NCBI RefSeq assembly: GCF_000747665.1
Contig: NZ_BBKT01000016.1
Span: 1-64,000, forward strand
Direction of reading: 5' to 3'
Source of the DNA: Thermoanaerobacterium saccharolyticum
GTDB taxonomy: Bacteria > Bacillota > Thermoanaerobacteria > Thermoanaerobacterales > Thermoanaerobacteraceae
DNA: 64,000 nt
Below, in pieces: positions 54,924 through 63,776 of this stretch; within the stretch, counting starts at the first letter, position 1, and every line of letters starts with the position of its first letter. Under the pieces are notes generated by a model. That model was given only the letters and a program-made list of their open reading frames with translations. It was not told where the DNA came from and searched no databases. The position numbers and the translations under genes are program-made.

Positions 54924-55730
54924 TTATTTTACTATGTTTGTCAATACAAGTCCTATCATGATTATTCCTACTATCAATCTGTAGTAAGCGAAAGGCTTTA
55001 ATGAATGACTTTTAAGGTACGATAGAAATTTGTCAACAACTATCAATGCAACGATAAATGACATTATAAAACCTACTGCTAAAGCTTCCCATTCAATAGT
55101 GGTCATTGTGGCTATTCCTTTGTGAAGCGATACGACTGTAGCGCCAAGCATTGTGGGTATTGCCAGAAAAAATGAAAACTCTGCAGCTGCTTTTACAGAT
55201 AGACCGGCCATCATCCCTCCCATTATTGTGGAGGCAGATCTGGACATACCGGGAAATAAGGACATACATTGTGCAACTCCGATCCAAAAAGACTTTCCTG
55301 GAGTTACTTTATCCATGTCATCAATTTTATAGTTTGAAAATGCATTTTCTACAATAATCATCATTATCGCACCTATTACAAGTGCTATAGATACTGTAAA
55401 TGATGAGAATAAGTGTTTGTCGATAAAATCATTAAGCAAAAGTCCTAAAATTGCTGATGGAATGAAAGCTATGACAATCTTAAGCCATAATTTGAATCCC
55501 CATCTATTAGGTGCTAAATTTTTTAGAGAATTCCATATCTTTTCTCTGTAGTAGTAGACGATAGCCAAAATAGCACCCAATTGTATGACTACTTCAAACA
55601 TTGTGGCGTAGGCGCCTTTAAAGTTTAATAAATCCCCAACAATGATCAAATGCCCTGTTGAAGATACAGGTAAAAACTCAGTCAAGCCTTCTACGATACC
55701 AAGTATAAATGCCTTGATTAAAAGAATCAT
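54924..55730 (-). CDS. uppP: Undecaprenyl-diphosphatase UppP (BacA)
   Basis: The protein has 268 residues with seven or eight membrane helices. N-terminal signature GIVEGLTEFLPVSSTGHLIIVG and the second motif FPGMSRSASTIMGGMMAGLSVKAAAEFSFFLAIPTMLGA contain the catalytic Glu and Arg residues. It recycles the lipid carrier used by MraY and MurG and can give bacitracin tolerance. AAGGAGT precedes the ATG on the minus strand. Confidence 0.95.
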   Translation of the reverse strand: MILLIKAFILGIVEGLTEFLPVSSTGHLIIVGDLLNFKGAYATMFEVVIQLGAILAIVYYYREKIWNSLKNLAPNRWGFKLWLKIVIAFIPSAILGLLLNDFIDKHLFSSFTVSIALVIGAIMMIIVENAFSNYKIDDMDKVTPGKSFWIGVAQCMSLFPGMSRSASTIMGGMMAGLSVKAAAEFSFFLAIPTMLGATVVSLHKGIATMTTIEWEALAVGFIMSFIVALIVVDKFLSYLKSHSLKPFAYYRLIVGIIMIGLVLTNIVK

Positions 55731-55833
55731 AAGATACCGACTCCTTACTATTTATTTGTTAAGCACTATTTAATTTTATATTAACTTTAAGTTTAATTCA
55801 ACATATCTTAGGTGTTCTAATCTATTTTTAATG

Positions 55834-55842
55834 TGATATAAT
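55834..55842 (+). promoter_or_regulatory. Extended -10 promoter of bofA
   Basis: TGATATAAT (extended -10: TG, one base, TATAAT) is 23 bases upstream of the bofA open frame. No clear -35 is seen, as tolerated with an extended -10. Confidence 0.45.
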
Positions 55843-55864
55843 ATGTGTATAAATATGTGGTGAG

Positions 55865-56146
55865 GTGGTTTTGTGCTTTTGCCTGGATTTTTTTTCGTTT
55901 GCGATAGGAATCATAATACTTGCATTTATTGTTTGGCTTTTTGGAAAATCCATAAAAATACTTTTCAAATTTGTCATAAATTCTATAATTGGCTATATAT
56001 TTCTTTTGATTTTTAACTTTTTTGGTTCGATTTTTGGCTTAACATTGCATTTAGATATTATAAATGCTTTTATTGCAGGTGTTTTCGGTATACCAGGAAT
56101 AATCGTATTGCTGATTTTGAAGTATGTATTTAAAATTCACTTTTAA
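55865..56146 (+). CDS. bofA: BofA-family pro-sigma-K processing inhibitor homologue
   Basis: The protein is about 90 residues and entirely hydrophobic: IGIIILAFIVWLFGKSIKILFKFVINSIIGYIFLLIFNFFG, then a late helix with DIINAFIAGVFGIPGIIVLLILKYVF, the BofA pattern (VNS-IGY and GIPGII-LLLK). In B. subtilis BofA holds back SpoIVFB cleavage of pro-sigma-K. The start is doubtful: GTG 55865 or TTG 55871 in this frame. GTG 55873 would give LLPGFFSFAIG if the T8 run at 55888-55895 had seven. Confidence 0.75.
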   Translation: MVLCFCLDFFSFAIGIIILAFIVWLFGKSIKILFKFVINSIIGYIFLLIFNFFGSIFGLTLHLDIINAFIAGVFGIPGIIVLLILKYVFKIHF

Positions 56147-56221
56147 CCCGATTTGGGTTATTTTTTTATAACTAATATTGTTGACTTGATTTGGAATAAT
56201 AAGTACAAAGGAGGTATTGAA

Positions 56222-56422
56222 ATGGATATAAGAAGGATCATCCTCGACAATTTAAAAAATCGTTCAAAAGACGATATAAAAGGATTTATACAGGAAGCTG
56301 TGGATACAAAGGAGGAAAATGCTATACCTGGTCTTGGCATAATTTTCGAAGCAGCATGGGAGAAAATGAACGATGGTGAGAAAAACAACATGATGGATTA
56401 CATAATGAGAGGTATAAGATAA
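56222..56422 (+). CDS. sspI: Small acid-soluble spore protein SspI
   Basis: The protein has 66 residues from ATG 56222, behind AAAGGAGGT. The core [25 protein letters not shown] parallels the SspI motif LPGLG-LFE-W---S--EK--M, and the length is the same. SspI is a minor forespore DNA-protecting or core protein made under SigG. A 20-bp hairpin starts in its last codons. The N-terminal upstream part of the open frame has no suitable start. Confidence 0.82.
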   Translation: MDIRRIILDNLKNRSKDDIKGFIQEAVDTKEENAIPGLGIIFEAAWEKMNDGEKNNMMDYIMRGIR

Positions 56423-56456
56423 AGGGTATCTTGATTGATACCCTTTATCTTATACC
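56411..56456. terminator. Bidirectional terminator between sspI and the permease gene
   Basis: A perfect 20-bp stem (56411-56430 with 56437-56456) with a 6-base loop fills the whole gap between two convergent genes. It covers the sspI stop codon and touches the permease stop codon (56457-56459). No long T run is present on either side, but the stem is exceptionally long. Confidence 0.75.
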
Positions 56457-57813
56457 TTATAGTAGCAATACTGTAATTACGTAGCCGCAAGTCAACCCTA
56501 TGATTACAGGAAGCAAATTTCTTTTGACTATCGCGTCAGGGTCGACTTTAATGATGGCTGTTACTGGTACTACACTCCAAGGGATTATGGTGCCGCCACC
56601 AACCCATATACAGGTAATTTCACCTAATGAAGCTAATATGGATGAATTTATATTAAGCGTATGGGCAAAAGTCTTAGAAAGCGCACCTACCAAAGGTAGA
56701 CCAGAGAAGCCTGAACCTGATAGTCCTGTCAGTATTCCTATCAATAGTTGCATTAATGCTACAGTGTATTTGTTTAAAGGAATGTGCTTTGAAAGGTAGA
56801 TGCCGAGATCCATGAGATATCCTTTTGCATTGGGTCCTATGACTTGTTTCGCAGTTGTCAATTCTCCTAAAAAGAAAAAGGCACTTATCAATATAATTGG
56901 AGCGAATGTTTTGATTCCAGACAAAAAACCATTTTTCAAATAGTCTCTTGTTTTGTTCAGAAAATCTTTTTGTACTATTGTTGAAGATATAAGCACGATT
57001 ATTGCAGTTCCGCCGATCAATGCTGTTGCTGCGTTTCCTTTGATTTTTAAAATATACATCAAAAAGGTATCGATGGCGAAAAAGAGTACAGCTACAAATG
57101 AAATAATGTAACTTTCTTTATAAATTTTCTTTTCATCTAAATTATTATTGTAATTATTTGTATTTTGTTTATTGTCTCTTAAATTTTTCATCGTAACAAA
57201 ATAAAAGAAAACTATTGTGACAAAAGATGTTATACCCCATACTGGCATACTGCTTAAAATTAGCTTTGATGTAGGTATTCCAAGTGTTTTTGCTGTTACA
57301 GATGGAACGCCTTGTATAAAAAAAATCTCCTGATAAAGCTGCCCCAAAGCCGAATATGGTTACTAAAGATGCAAAACTCAATTCATCAAAACCTGATTTC
57401 AAAACAGGCCCTATTAGGACAGCACCTATTAAACCAACGGCAGGTGATGGCCACAAGAAAAGAGATAAAACCATCATCACTATGCCTATGATCCAAAATG
57501 TTTTACTTGGAGAATTCAGAAATCTCAATAATGGCTTTGTTATAATAACATCTGCACCTATATCATCAAGTGCGCGAGACATGGCAATAATCAAAGATAT
57601 GATAAGTATTACCTGCCAAAGCTCTTTTCCGGATACAAATACAGAAGAATACAAAATTTCAATAGATTTCAATACATTTTTAGTCTGTGACAATGCTACG
57701 GCAAATATGCCTACGATACAAGGGAAAATTATGTCTTTTCGAAAGACCATAAATAAAAATATTACAAATATTGATATCAAGTAGACAATATGTGTTGTAG
57801 TTATGCTTACCAT
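56457..57813 (-). CDS. Multi-helix permease, frame broken by one base
   Basis: Start is ATG at 57813 behind GAGGTG on the minus strand. The first ~150 residues (five helices, FWIIGIVMMVLSLFLWPSPAVGLIGAVLIGPVLK) are in one frame, and the rest are in another from ~57325. The shift is at eight T residues of the minus strand (57318-57325). With seven, SGDFFIQGVPSVTAKTLGIP reads through to give 451 residues and about 12 helices. Re-entrant-loop-like stretches (TGLSGSGFSGLPLVGAL) resemble ion-transporter-superfamily carriers. Substrate not assignable. Confidence 0.7.
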
Positions 57814-57924
57814 TGTAACACCTCATTTTTAGGTTTTATTTATCCACTACAATTACATATTTTGTGTTGAGTTTGGTAAAATTATTAAAAATGTGATAAA
57901 ATATTCGATGAGGAGGTAGTTAAA

Positions 57925-59103
57925 ATGAAACCAATGAAGCTTAAAGACGGTGTAACAAAAATTGGTGCAGTACACTTTGAAAGAAGATTGTTTGACTCTC
58001 TTATCCCACTTCCTGATGGGACAAGTTATAATGCTTATCTTATAGAAGGCAGTGAAAAGATAGCTTTAATAGACACGGTTGATCCTATGAAAATAGAAGT
58101 GCTTATAGATCAGCTAAAAAACGTCCAAAAGATAGATTACATCGTATCAAATCATTCTGAGCAGGATCACTCTGGTGGGATTCCTTTTGTTTTGGAAAAG
58201 TATACTGATGCAAAGGTTGTATGCACTCCAAAGGCAAAGGCTTTTTTAATGGATCTTCTACATATTTCTGAAGATAAGATAATTACTGTAGAAGACAATG
58301 AGACTATATCTCTTGGAGGAAAGACTCTTAGATTCATTCACGCGCCATGGGTGCACTGGCCTGAGACCATGTTTACATATCTTGAAGAAGACAATATATT
58401 ATTTACGTGTGATTTCTTAGGTTCACATTTAGCTACATCGAAGCTTTTTGCAGAAGATGAATGCCATGTTTATAATTCAGCGAAAAGATATTATGCAGAA
58501 ATAATGATGCCTTTTAGAAACTTTGTGGCAAAAAATCTTGAAAAAATAAAAGATTTGAGAATTGATTACATAGCTCCATCACATGGTCCTGTTTACAATA
58601 GACCACAATTCATTTTTGATGCGTACAATAGCTGGGTATACGATGAGCCGAAGAATATAGTTGTTATACCATATGTTACAATGCACGGTTCTGTTAAAGC
58701 AATGGTAGATTATTTAACTGCTGTGCTTTCGCAAAAGGGCGTCGTTGTAAAACCATTTGATTTGACAGTCACAGATTTAGGTGAACTTGCTATGTCTTTA
58801 GTTGATGCTGCCACAATAGTCGTAGGAACGCCGACGGTTTTGACTGGGGCACACCCACAGGTGATTTATGCCACATATCTTGCAAATGCACTGAAGCCGA
58901 AAACTAAATTTTTGTCAATTGTTGGGTCATACAGTTGGGGTGGAAAAGCTATCGACCAACTGTCCAGTATGATCACGAATTTAAAAGTTGAAGTTATACC
59001 ACCAGTATTCATAAAAGGTCTGCCAAAAGAATCAGATTATAAGCTGTTAGATGAATTAGCAGATAATATAGTTAAAAAGCATAAAGAAAAGAACATTAAA
59101 TAG
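57925..59103 (+). CDS. A-type flavodiiron protein (FprA family)
   Basis: The protein has 392 residues. The N-terminal beta-lactamase-like domain carries the diiron ligands NHSEQDHSGG (HxExDH, ~75), a later His in APWVHWPETMFTY, and Asp in TCDFLGSH. The C-terminal flavodoxin domain (from ~250) binds FMN (GTPTVLTGAHPQ). It reduces O2 or NO to protect anaerobic enzymes such as the [FeFe]-hydrogenases, and normally receives electrons from rubredoxin; no rubredoxin gene is adjacent. GAGGAGGT precedes the ATG. Confidence 0.94.
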   Translation: MKPMKLKDGVTKIGAVHFERRLFDSLIPLPDGTSYNAYLIEGSEKIALIDTVDPMKIEVLIDQLKNVQKIDYIVSNHSEQDHSGGIPFVLEKYTDAKVVCTPKAKAFLMDLLHISEDKIITVEDNETISLGGKTLRFIHAPWVHWPETMFTYLEEDNILFTCDFLGSHLATSKLFAEDECHVYNSAKRYYAEIMMPFRNFVAKNLEKIKDLRIDYIAPSHGPVYNRPQFIFDAYNSWVYDEPKNIVVIPYVTMHGSVKAMVDYLTAVLSQKGVVVKPFDLTVTDLGELAMSLVDAATIVVGTPTVLTGAHPQVIYATYLANALKPKTKFLSIVGSYSWGGKAIDQLSSMITNLKVEVIPPVFIKGLPKESDYKLLDELADNIVKKHKEKNIK

Positions 59104-59130
59104 GAGCGTTACTGCTCTTATTTAATGTTC
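59091..59130 (+). terminator. Long stem-loop over the flavodiiron stop codon
   Basis: An 18-bp stem (59091-59108 with 59113-59130, two G-T pairs) and a 4-base loop includes the TAG stop at 59101-59103. No T tract follows, so it may be a partial terminator or an RNA-end protector before the ubiD-like gene. Confidence 0.55.
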
Positions 59131-59159
59131 AGAAATAATCTTTGAAAAGAGGTTATATG

Positions 59160-60596
59160 ATGTACTATAAGGACATACAAGACTTTATGCAAGCTTTAGA
59201 GGAAAAAGGTCTTTTGAAAAGGGTTAAAACTGAAGTCGATTCCAACTTGGAAATCACAGAGATTGTAGATAGAGTAGTTAAAAGCAATGGACCTGCTCTT
59301 TTATTTGAAAATGTTAAAAATTCATCATACCCTGTTCTTATAAATATATTTGGTAGTTATGAGAGGCTTAATATGGCATTGGGAATTTCAAATACAGACG
59401 ACATAGCCAATATAATATATGATATAATCGATATGTCAAAGTACATAGGACTTGTAAATAAAATCAAATCAATACCAAAACTATCAAGACTTCTTAAGGC
59501 GTTTCCGAGAAAGGTGAAGGATGCTCCATGTCAAGAAATTGTTGAAGAACCTGATCTTGATAAACTACCTATTTTGAAATGCTGGCCAAAAGATGGAGGC
59601 CGTTTTATAACGTTGCCACTTGTCATAACAAAGGATCCTGAGACTAACATGCAAAATATGGGAATGTACAGGATGCAGGTGTTTGACAAAAAAACGACTG
59701 GCATGCACTGGCATATGCACAAAGATGGGCGAGAGATATATCTTAAATATAAGAAAATGGGAGGGAAAATGCCGGTTTCAGTGGTAATCGGTTCTGATCC
59801 GGCGACGATTTATTCGGCTACAGCGCCATTGCCTAAAGAAATTGACGAAATGCTGTTTTCAGGCTTTATAAGAAATAGTCCTGTTGATATTGTTAAATGT
59901 AAGACAAACGACTTGTACGTTCCAGCTAATTCGGAATTTGTCCTTGAAGGATATGTAGATGTAAATGAAATGAGGGAGGAAGGACCATTTGGCGATCATA
60001 CAGGGTATTATTCCTTGAAGGATTTATATCCGGTATTTCATGTAGAGTGCATTACACATAAGAAAAATCCAGTATATCCTGCTACTGTTGTCGGGAAACC
60101 TCCAATGGAAGATTGCTATCTTGGGAAGGCTACTGAGCGAATTTTTCTACCATTTATTAAAATGATTTGTCCAGAAGTAATCGATATAGATTTCCCTCTG
60201 GAGGGTGTATTTCATAATTGCTTGATAGTATCTATAAAAAAAGAATACCCGGGGCAAGCAAAAAAAGTAATGAACGCAATATGGGGAATGGGACAGATGA
60301 TGTATACAAAATTGATAATAGTCGTTGATAAAAATGTAAATCCTCACGATTATTCAACTGTTGCATGGAAGGTTTTTAATAATATTGATGCTTCAAGAGA
60401 TATAGTTATTACTGAGGGACCTCTTGATGCACTGGACCATGCGTCGCCACTGCCTCTTTACGGTCATAAGTTAGGAATTGATGCTACAAAAAAGTGGAAA
60501 TCAGAAGGGCACAGTCGAGATTGGCCAGATGACATAGAGATGACAGAAGAAATAAAAGAATTGGTTGATAGGAGGTGGAATGAATATGGTATTTAA
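59160..60596 (+). CDS. UbiD-family decarboxylase (menaquinone type, MqnL-like)
   Basis: The protein has 478 residues from ATG 59160, seven bases after AAAGAGG. UbiD family signatures: NMGMYRMQVFDKKTTGMHWHMHKDG, EFVLEGYVDVNEMREEGPFGDHTGYYS (catalytic Glu-rich motif) and DCYLGKATERIFLPFI. It needs prenylated FMN made by a UbiX partner, which is encoded 850 bases downstream. Length and order with UbiA and UbiX match the menaquinone-decarboxylase set of the futalosine route, but no mqnA-D gene is in the window. It overlaps the next gene by 11 bases. Confidence 0.85.
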   Translation: MYYKDIQDFMQALEEKGLLKRVKTEVDSNLEITEIVDRVVKSNGPALLFENVKNSSYPVLINIFGSYERLNMALGISNTDDIANIIYDIIDMSKYIGLVNKIKSIPKLSRLLKAFPRKVKDAPCQEIVEEPDLDKLPILKCWPKDGGRFITLPLVITKDPETNMQNMGMYRMQVFDKKTTGMHWHMHKDGREIYLKYKKMGGKMPVSVVIGSDPATIYSATAPLPKEIDEMLFSGFIRNSPVDIVKCKTNDLYVPANSEFVLEGYVDVNEMREEGPFGDHTGYYSLKDLYPVFHVECITHKKNPVYPATVVGKPPMEDCYLGKATERIFLPFIKMICPEVIDIDFPLEGVFHNCLIVSIKKEYPGQAKKVMNAIWGMGQMMYTKLIIVVDKNVNPHDYSTVAWKVFNNIDASRDIVITEGPLDALDHASPLPLYGHKLGIDATKKWKSEGHSRDWPDDIEMTEEIKELVDRRWNEYGI

Positions 60597-61454
60597 AAAG
60601 ATAAAGCAGTACGCAGATCTTGTCATGTTTTCACATACTCTCTTTTCCATGCCTTTTGCTATTGTTTCAATGTTATGGGCTGCTAATGGTTTGCCGAAGA
60701 CGAGGGTATTTTTTTGGATAATCATTGCGCTTATTGGTGCTAGAACCGGAGCAAATGCACTAAACAGACTTGTTGATAAGGATATAGATGCTAAAAATCC
60801 TAGGACGGCAGGAAGACATTTGCCGCTGGGGATAGTTAAAAGTTCTGAAGTTTTTTTATAGTGGTATTTAGCTTTGCACTGTTGGTGCTGGCAGCCTATG
60901 AGCTAAATCCACTGTGTCTTGAGTTATTGCCATTGGCTCTGTTTTTATTTATCATATATTCATACACAAAGCGATTTACATGGGCTTGCCATATAATACT
61001 AGGAATAGCTTGTGGAGGTGCACCTGTTGGAGCATGGATCGCAGTTACAGGTAAAATAGGTTGGCCTTCATTAGTTTTAGGCGCAGTTGTTACGCTTTGG
61101 GTTGCAGGCTTTGATATAATATACGGCACACAAGATTACGACTTCGATAAAAACAACGGTTTGTTTTCTATACCTGTTAAATTTGGCATTAAAAATGCAC
61201 TTCTCATATCGATTTTTTTTCATGTAATAGCATTACTGCTTCTTTTGTATTTATATTTTTATATGAAAATGGGTTGGCTGTATTTGATAGGTCTGATAAT
61301 AATAGGGTATTTATTGTATAGAGAACATTCTATAGTTAAGCCTGACAATTTAAAGCACGTTACGATAGCGTCGTATGACATTAATCAAATCGTTAGCGTT
61401 TTGTTTTTTTGTTTTTACAGCGTTAGATATATTTTTAGTGAGGTGATCTTTTGA
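60586..61454 (+). CDS. UbiA-family prenyltransferase, broken by a missing T at a U UUU UUA site
   Basis: ATG 60586 is nine bases after AGGAGGT. The first Asp-rich motif NRLVDKDIDAKNPRTAGRHLP (~residue 60) lies in the first frame, which ends TTA TAG at 60856-60861. The second motif IYGTQDYDFDKNNGLFSIPVKFG lies in the next. A -1 shift on T TTT TTA (60852-60858), or one extra T, gives SSEVFFIVVFSFALL and a 289-residue protein of normal length with eight or nine helices. It would prenylate an aromatic acid handled by the adjacent UbiD/UbiX pair. Confidence 0.82.
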
Positions 61455-62023
61455 GAGAGTATATAATTTCAATAACCGGCGCCAGCGGAAGCATCTTAGG
61501 TTTACGATTAATTGAAGAGCTTCTAAAAAGCGACTGCAAGGTGCATTTTTTGATAAGTAAAAACGGATGCAGCGTCATGAAATATGAAACAGGGCTTACT
61601 TTTGATGATGTAGTGCAGCACTTTAAAAAAATTAGTGAGAAAATTAGCATCTACGATGTAGATGATATGTTTGCACCTATTGCAAGCGGATCATATAAAT
61701 CAGATGGAATGGTCATAATTCCATGTTCTATGGGCACTCTTTCAAGCATTGCATGTGGTATTTCAAGCAACCTTATACATAGATCAGCAGATGTATGCTT
61801 AAAAGAAAAAAGAAAATTGATAATTGTGCCTCGAGAAACTCCATTTAACCTGATACACTTAAAAAATATGGCTGTATTAAGTGAAATAGGAGCTTATATT
61901 CTTCCAGCAGTAATGACTTTTTATAATAAACCTTTATCTGTAGATGATATGGTAAATTTCATAGTTGGAAGAGTCCTTGATGTACTAGGAATAAAAAATG
62001 ATTTATATAATCGCTGGAATTAA
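61451..62023 (+). CDS. UbiX-family flavin prenyltransferase
   Basis: The protein has 190 residues; TTG start after AGGTGAT, overlapping the UbiA-like stop. FMN-binding SITGASGSILGLRLIEELL, IASGSYKSDGMVIIPCSMGTLSSIACG and IIVPRETPFNLIHLKNM are the canonical UbiX stretches. It makes prenyl-FMN from FMN and dimethylallyl phosphate for the UbiD-like enzyme two genes upstream. Confidence 0.92.
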   Translation: MREYIISITGASGSILGLRLIEELLKSDCKVHFLISKNGCSVMKYETGLTFDDVVQHFKKISEKISIYDVDDMFAPIASGSYKSDGMVIIPCSMGTLSSIACGISSNLIHRSADVCLKEKRKLIIVPRETPFNLIHLKNMAVLSEIGAYILPAVMTFYNKPLSVDDMVNFIVGRVLDVLGIKNDLYNRWN

Positions 62024-62049
62024 AAATTTAAAGAAAGGGATGGGTATTT

Positions 62050-62991
62050 ATGAAAAAGATAGTTTCTGTTATGCTTTTAATAATCATGATATTTACAATA
62101 AGTTCTTGTAACACTGAAAAAGAGACAAGCAGTGCAAAATTGCAAACTTTAAATATTGGCATACTTCAAGATACAGACTCAATTCCAGTTTTAATAGCGA
62201 AAGAACAGGGATATTTTAAAGATGAGAATTTGAATGTCAATATAGAGCAGTTTAAAAGTGCGCAAGAGAGGGATAGTGCACTTCAAAGCGGAAAAATTGA
62301 CGGTGCAATATCTGATATAATGGCTGCAGCATTTGCAAATGATGGTGGATTTAATGTCAAGATTACATCATTGACAAATGGTACGTATGATTTGCTTGTT
62401 AATAAGGATGAAAGCATTAATAACCTTCAGGATTTAAAAGGTAAAAGTATCGCTATATCTAAAAATACTTTGATAGAGTACGTGACAGACATGATTTTAA
62501 AAAAGGCTGGATTGACAGATAAAGATGTTAATAAAGTATCTATACCACAAATGCCAACGAGGTTGGAAATGCTACAAAATGGAAAAGTAGATGCAGCAAC
62601 ACTTCCCAATGCACTTGCGACAGTAGCTATGATGAATGGTTCTAAGATGCTTGACAATTCCAATAATCTTGGTATAAATCCAGGTGTGCTGCTTTTTAGA
62701 AGCAGTGTCATAGACTCAAAAAAAAGCGAGATAAAAGCCTTTTATACCGCTTATAACAAAGCAGTAGATTATTTAAACAAAGAGCCTAAGTCAGCTTACA
62801 TAGATAAAGTAATCGAAGATGGAGGATTTCCAAAAGAGATAAAAGATACTTTAAAACTGCCTGTTTATCAAAAGGCGGCATTGCCAGATAAAAAAGACTT
62901 TGATGATGCTATAAAGTGGCTTACAGATAAAGGGCTTATAAAGCATAATTACAGCTATAACGATTTGGTTATAAGCGAATTTGTTAAATAA
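62050..62991 (+). CDS. Substrate-binding lipoprotein of an NMT1/ThiY/SsuA-type ABC transporter
   Basis: The protein has 313 residues; ATG after AAAGGGATGGG. Lipoprotein signal peptide with lipobox ISSCN. The mature domain begins LNIGILQDTDSIPVLIAKEQGYFKDENLNV and has the family pattern SGKIDGAISDIMAAAFA and KGKSIAISKNTLIEYV. Such proteins bind thiamine precursors, sulfonates, riboflavin precursors or similar aromatics. The gene follows the UbiD-A-X trio by 26 bases, which suggests a linked substrate; inference only. Confidence 0.83.
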   Translation: MKKIVSVMLLIIMIFTISSCNTEKETSSAKLQTLNIGILQDTDSIPVLIAKEQGYFKDENLNVNIEQFKSAQERDSALQSGKIDGAISDIMAAAFANDGGFNVKITSLTNGTYDLLVNKDESINNLQDLKGKSIAISKNTLIEYVTDMILKKAGLTDKDVNKVSIPQMPTRLEMLQNGKVDAATLPNALATVAMMNGSKMLDNSNNLGINPGVLLFRSSVIDSKKSEIKAFYTAYNKAVDYLNKEPKSAYIDKVIEDGGFPKEIKDTLKLPVYQKAALPDKKDFDDAIKWLTDKGLIKHNYSYNDLVISEFVK

Positions 62992-63023
62992 TTTTTTGAT
63001 TTAATGAAGAGGAGAAATCACAA

Positions 63024-63776
63024 ATGGTGAAAGTTGAAGGGTTGACAGTGCGGTACAGGATTAATGAAGGCTATTTTACAGCTTTAAAGAATATAAATTT
63101 AAATGTTGATGACGGGGACATTTTGGCATTGGTTGGTCCATCAGGCTGTGGAAAGTCAACCCTCTTACATGTTTTGTCAGGCATAATTAATACATATGAG
63201 GGCAAAGTTACTATCAATGGAGAAGGAATTAATACAAAGAAGCATAGAATAGGGTTAGTATCGCAAGATTATGGGTTGCTTCCTTGGAAAAACGTATATG
63301 AAAATGCTGTACTAGGACTTAAAGTAAAGTCAAGGCTGACTAGTGATGACAGAGATTATGCTTTATTTATTTTAGATAGATTAGGATTAAAAGAATTTAT
63401 TAGAAGGTATCCAGAAAAATTAAGCGGCGGACAGAGGCAGAGAGTCGCAATAGCAAGAGCGCTTATTTTAAAACCAGATATTTTGCTTATGGATGAGCCA
63501 TTTTCTGCCCTTGATGAAATAACTAGAGAAGAGATGCAGGAACTTTTCATAGAGATTCAAAAAGAATACAAAGTCTCAACTATCTTTGTTACCCACAGTA
63601 TAGAAGAAGCTGTTTATATTGGTAAAAAGATAACTATAATGTCTAAATCACCAGGAACAATTAAACAAATTATTCATAATGAAACGTATGGGTTGAAGGA
63701 TAAAAGGCTTTGTAGAGAATTTTACGATTTGACGATAAAAATCAGAAAAGATATTAAAGAGGAATGGTCAACTTGA
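63024..63776 (+). CDS. ABC transporter ATP-binding protein (SsuB/TauB type)
   Basis: The protein has 250 residues. Walker [10 protein letters not shown] (~38), Q-loop LVSQDYGLLPWKNVYEN, signature KLSGGQRQRVAIARAL and Walker B DILLMDEPFSALDEITREEM are present. The GLLPWKNV form is typical of the nitrate/sulfonate/taurine-type importers. It overlaps the permease start by 4 bases. Confidence 0.92.
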   Translation: MVKVEGLTVRYRINEGYFTALKNINLNVDDGDILALVGPSGCGKSTLLHVLSGIINTYEGKVTINGEGINTKKHRIGLVSQDYGLLPWKNVYENAVLGLKVKSRLTSDDRDYALFILDRLGLKEFIRRYPEKLSGGQRQRVAIARALILKPDILLMDEPFSALDEITREEMQELFIEIQKEYKVSTIFVTHSIEEAVYIGKKITIMSKSPGTIKQIIHNETYGLKDKRLCREFYDLTIKIRKDIKEEWST

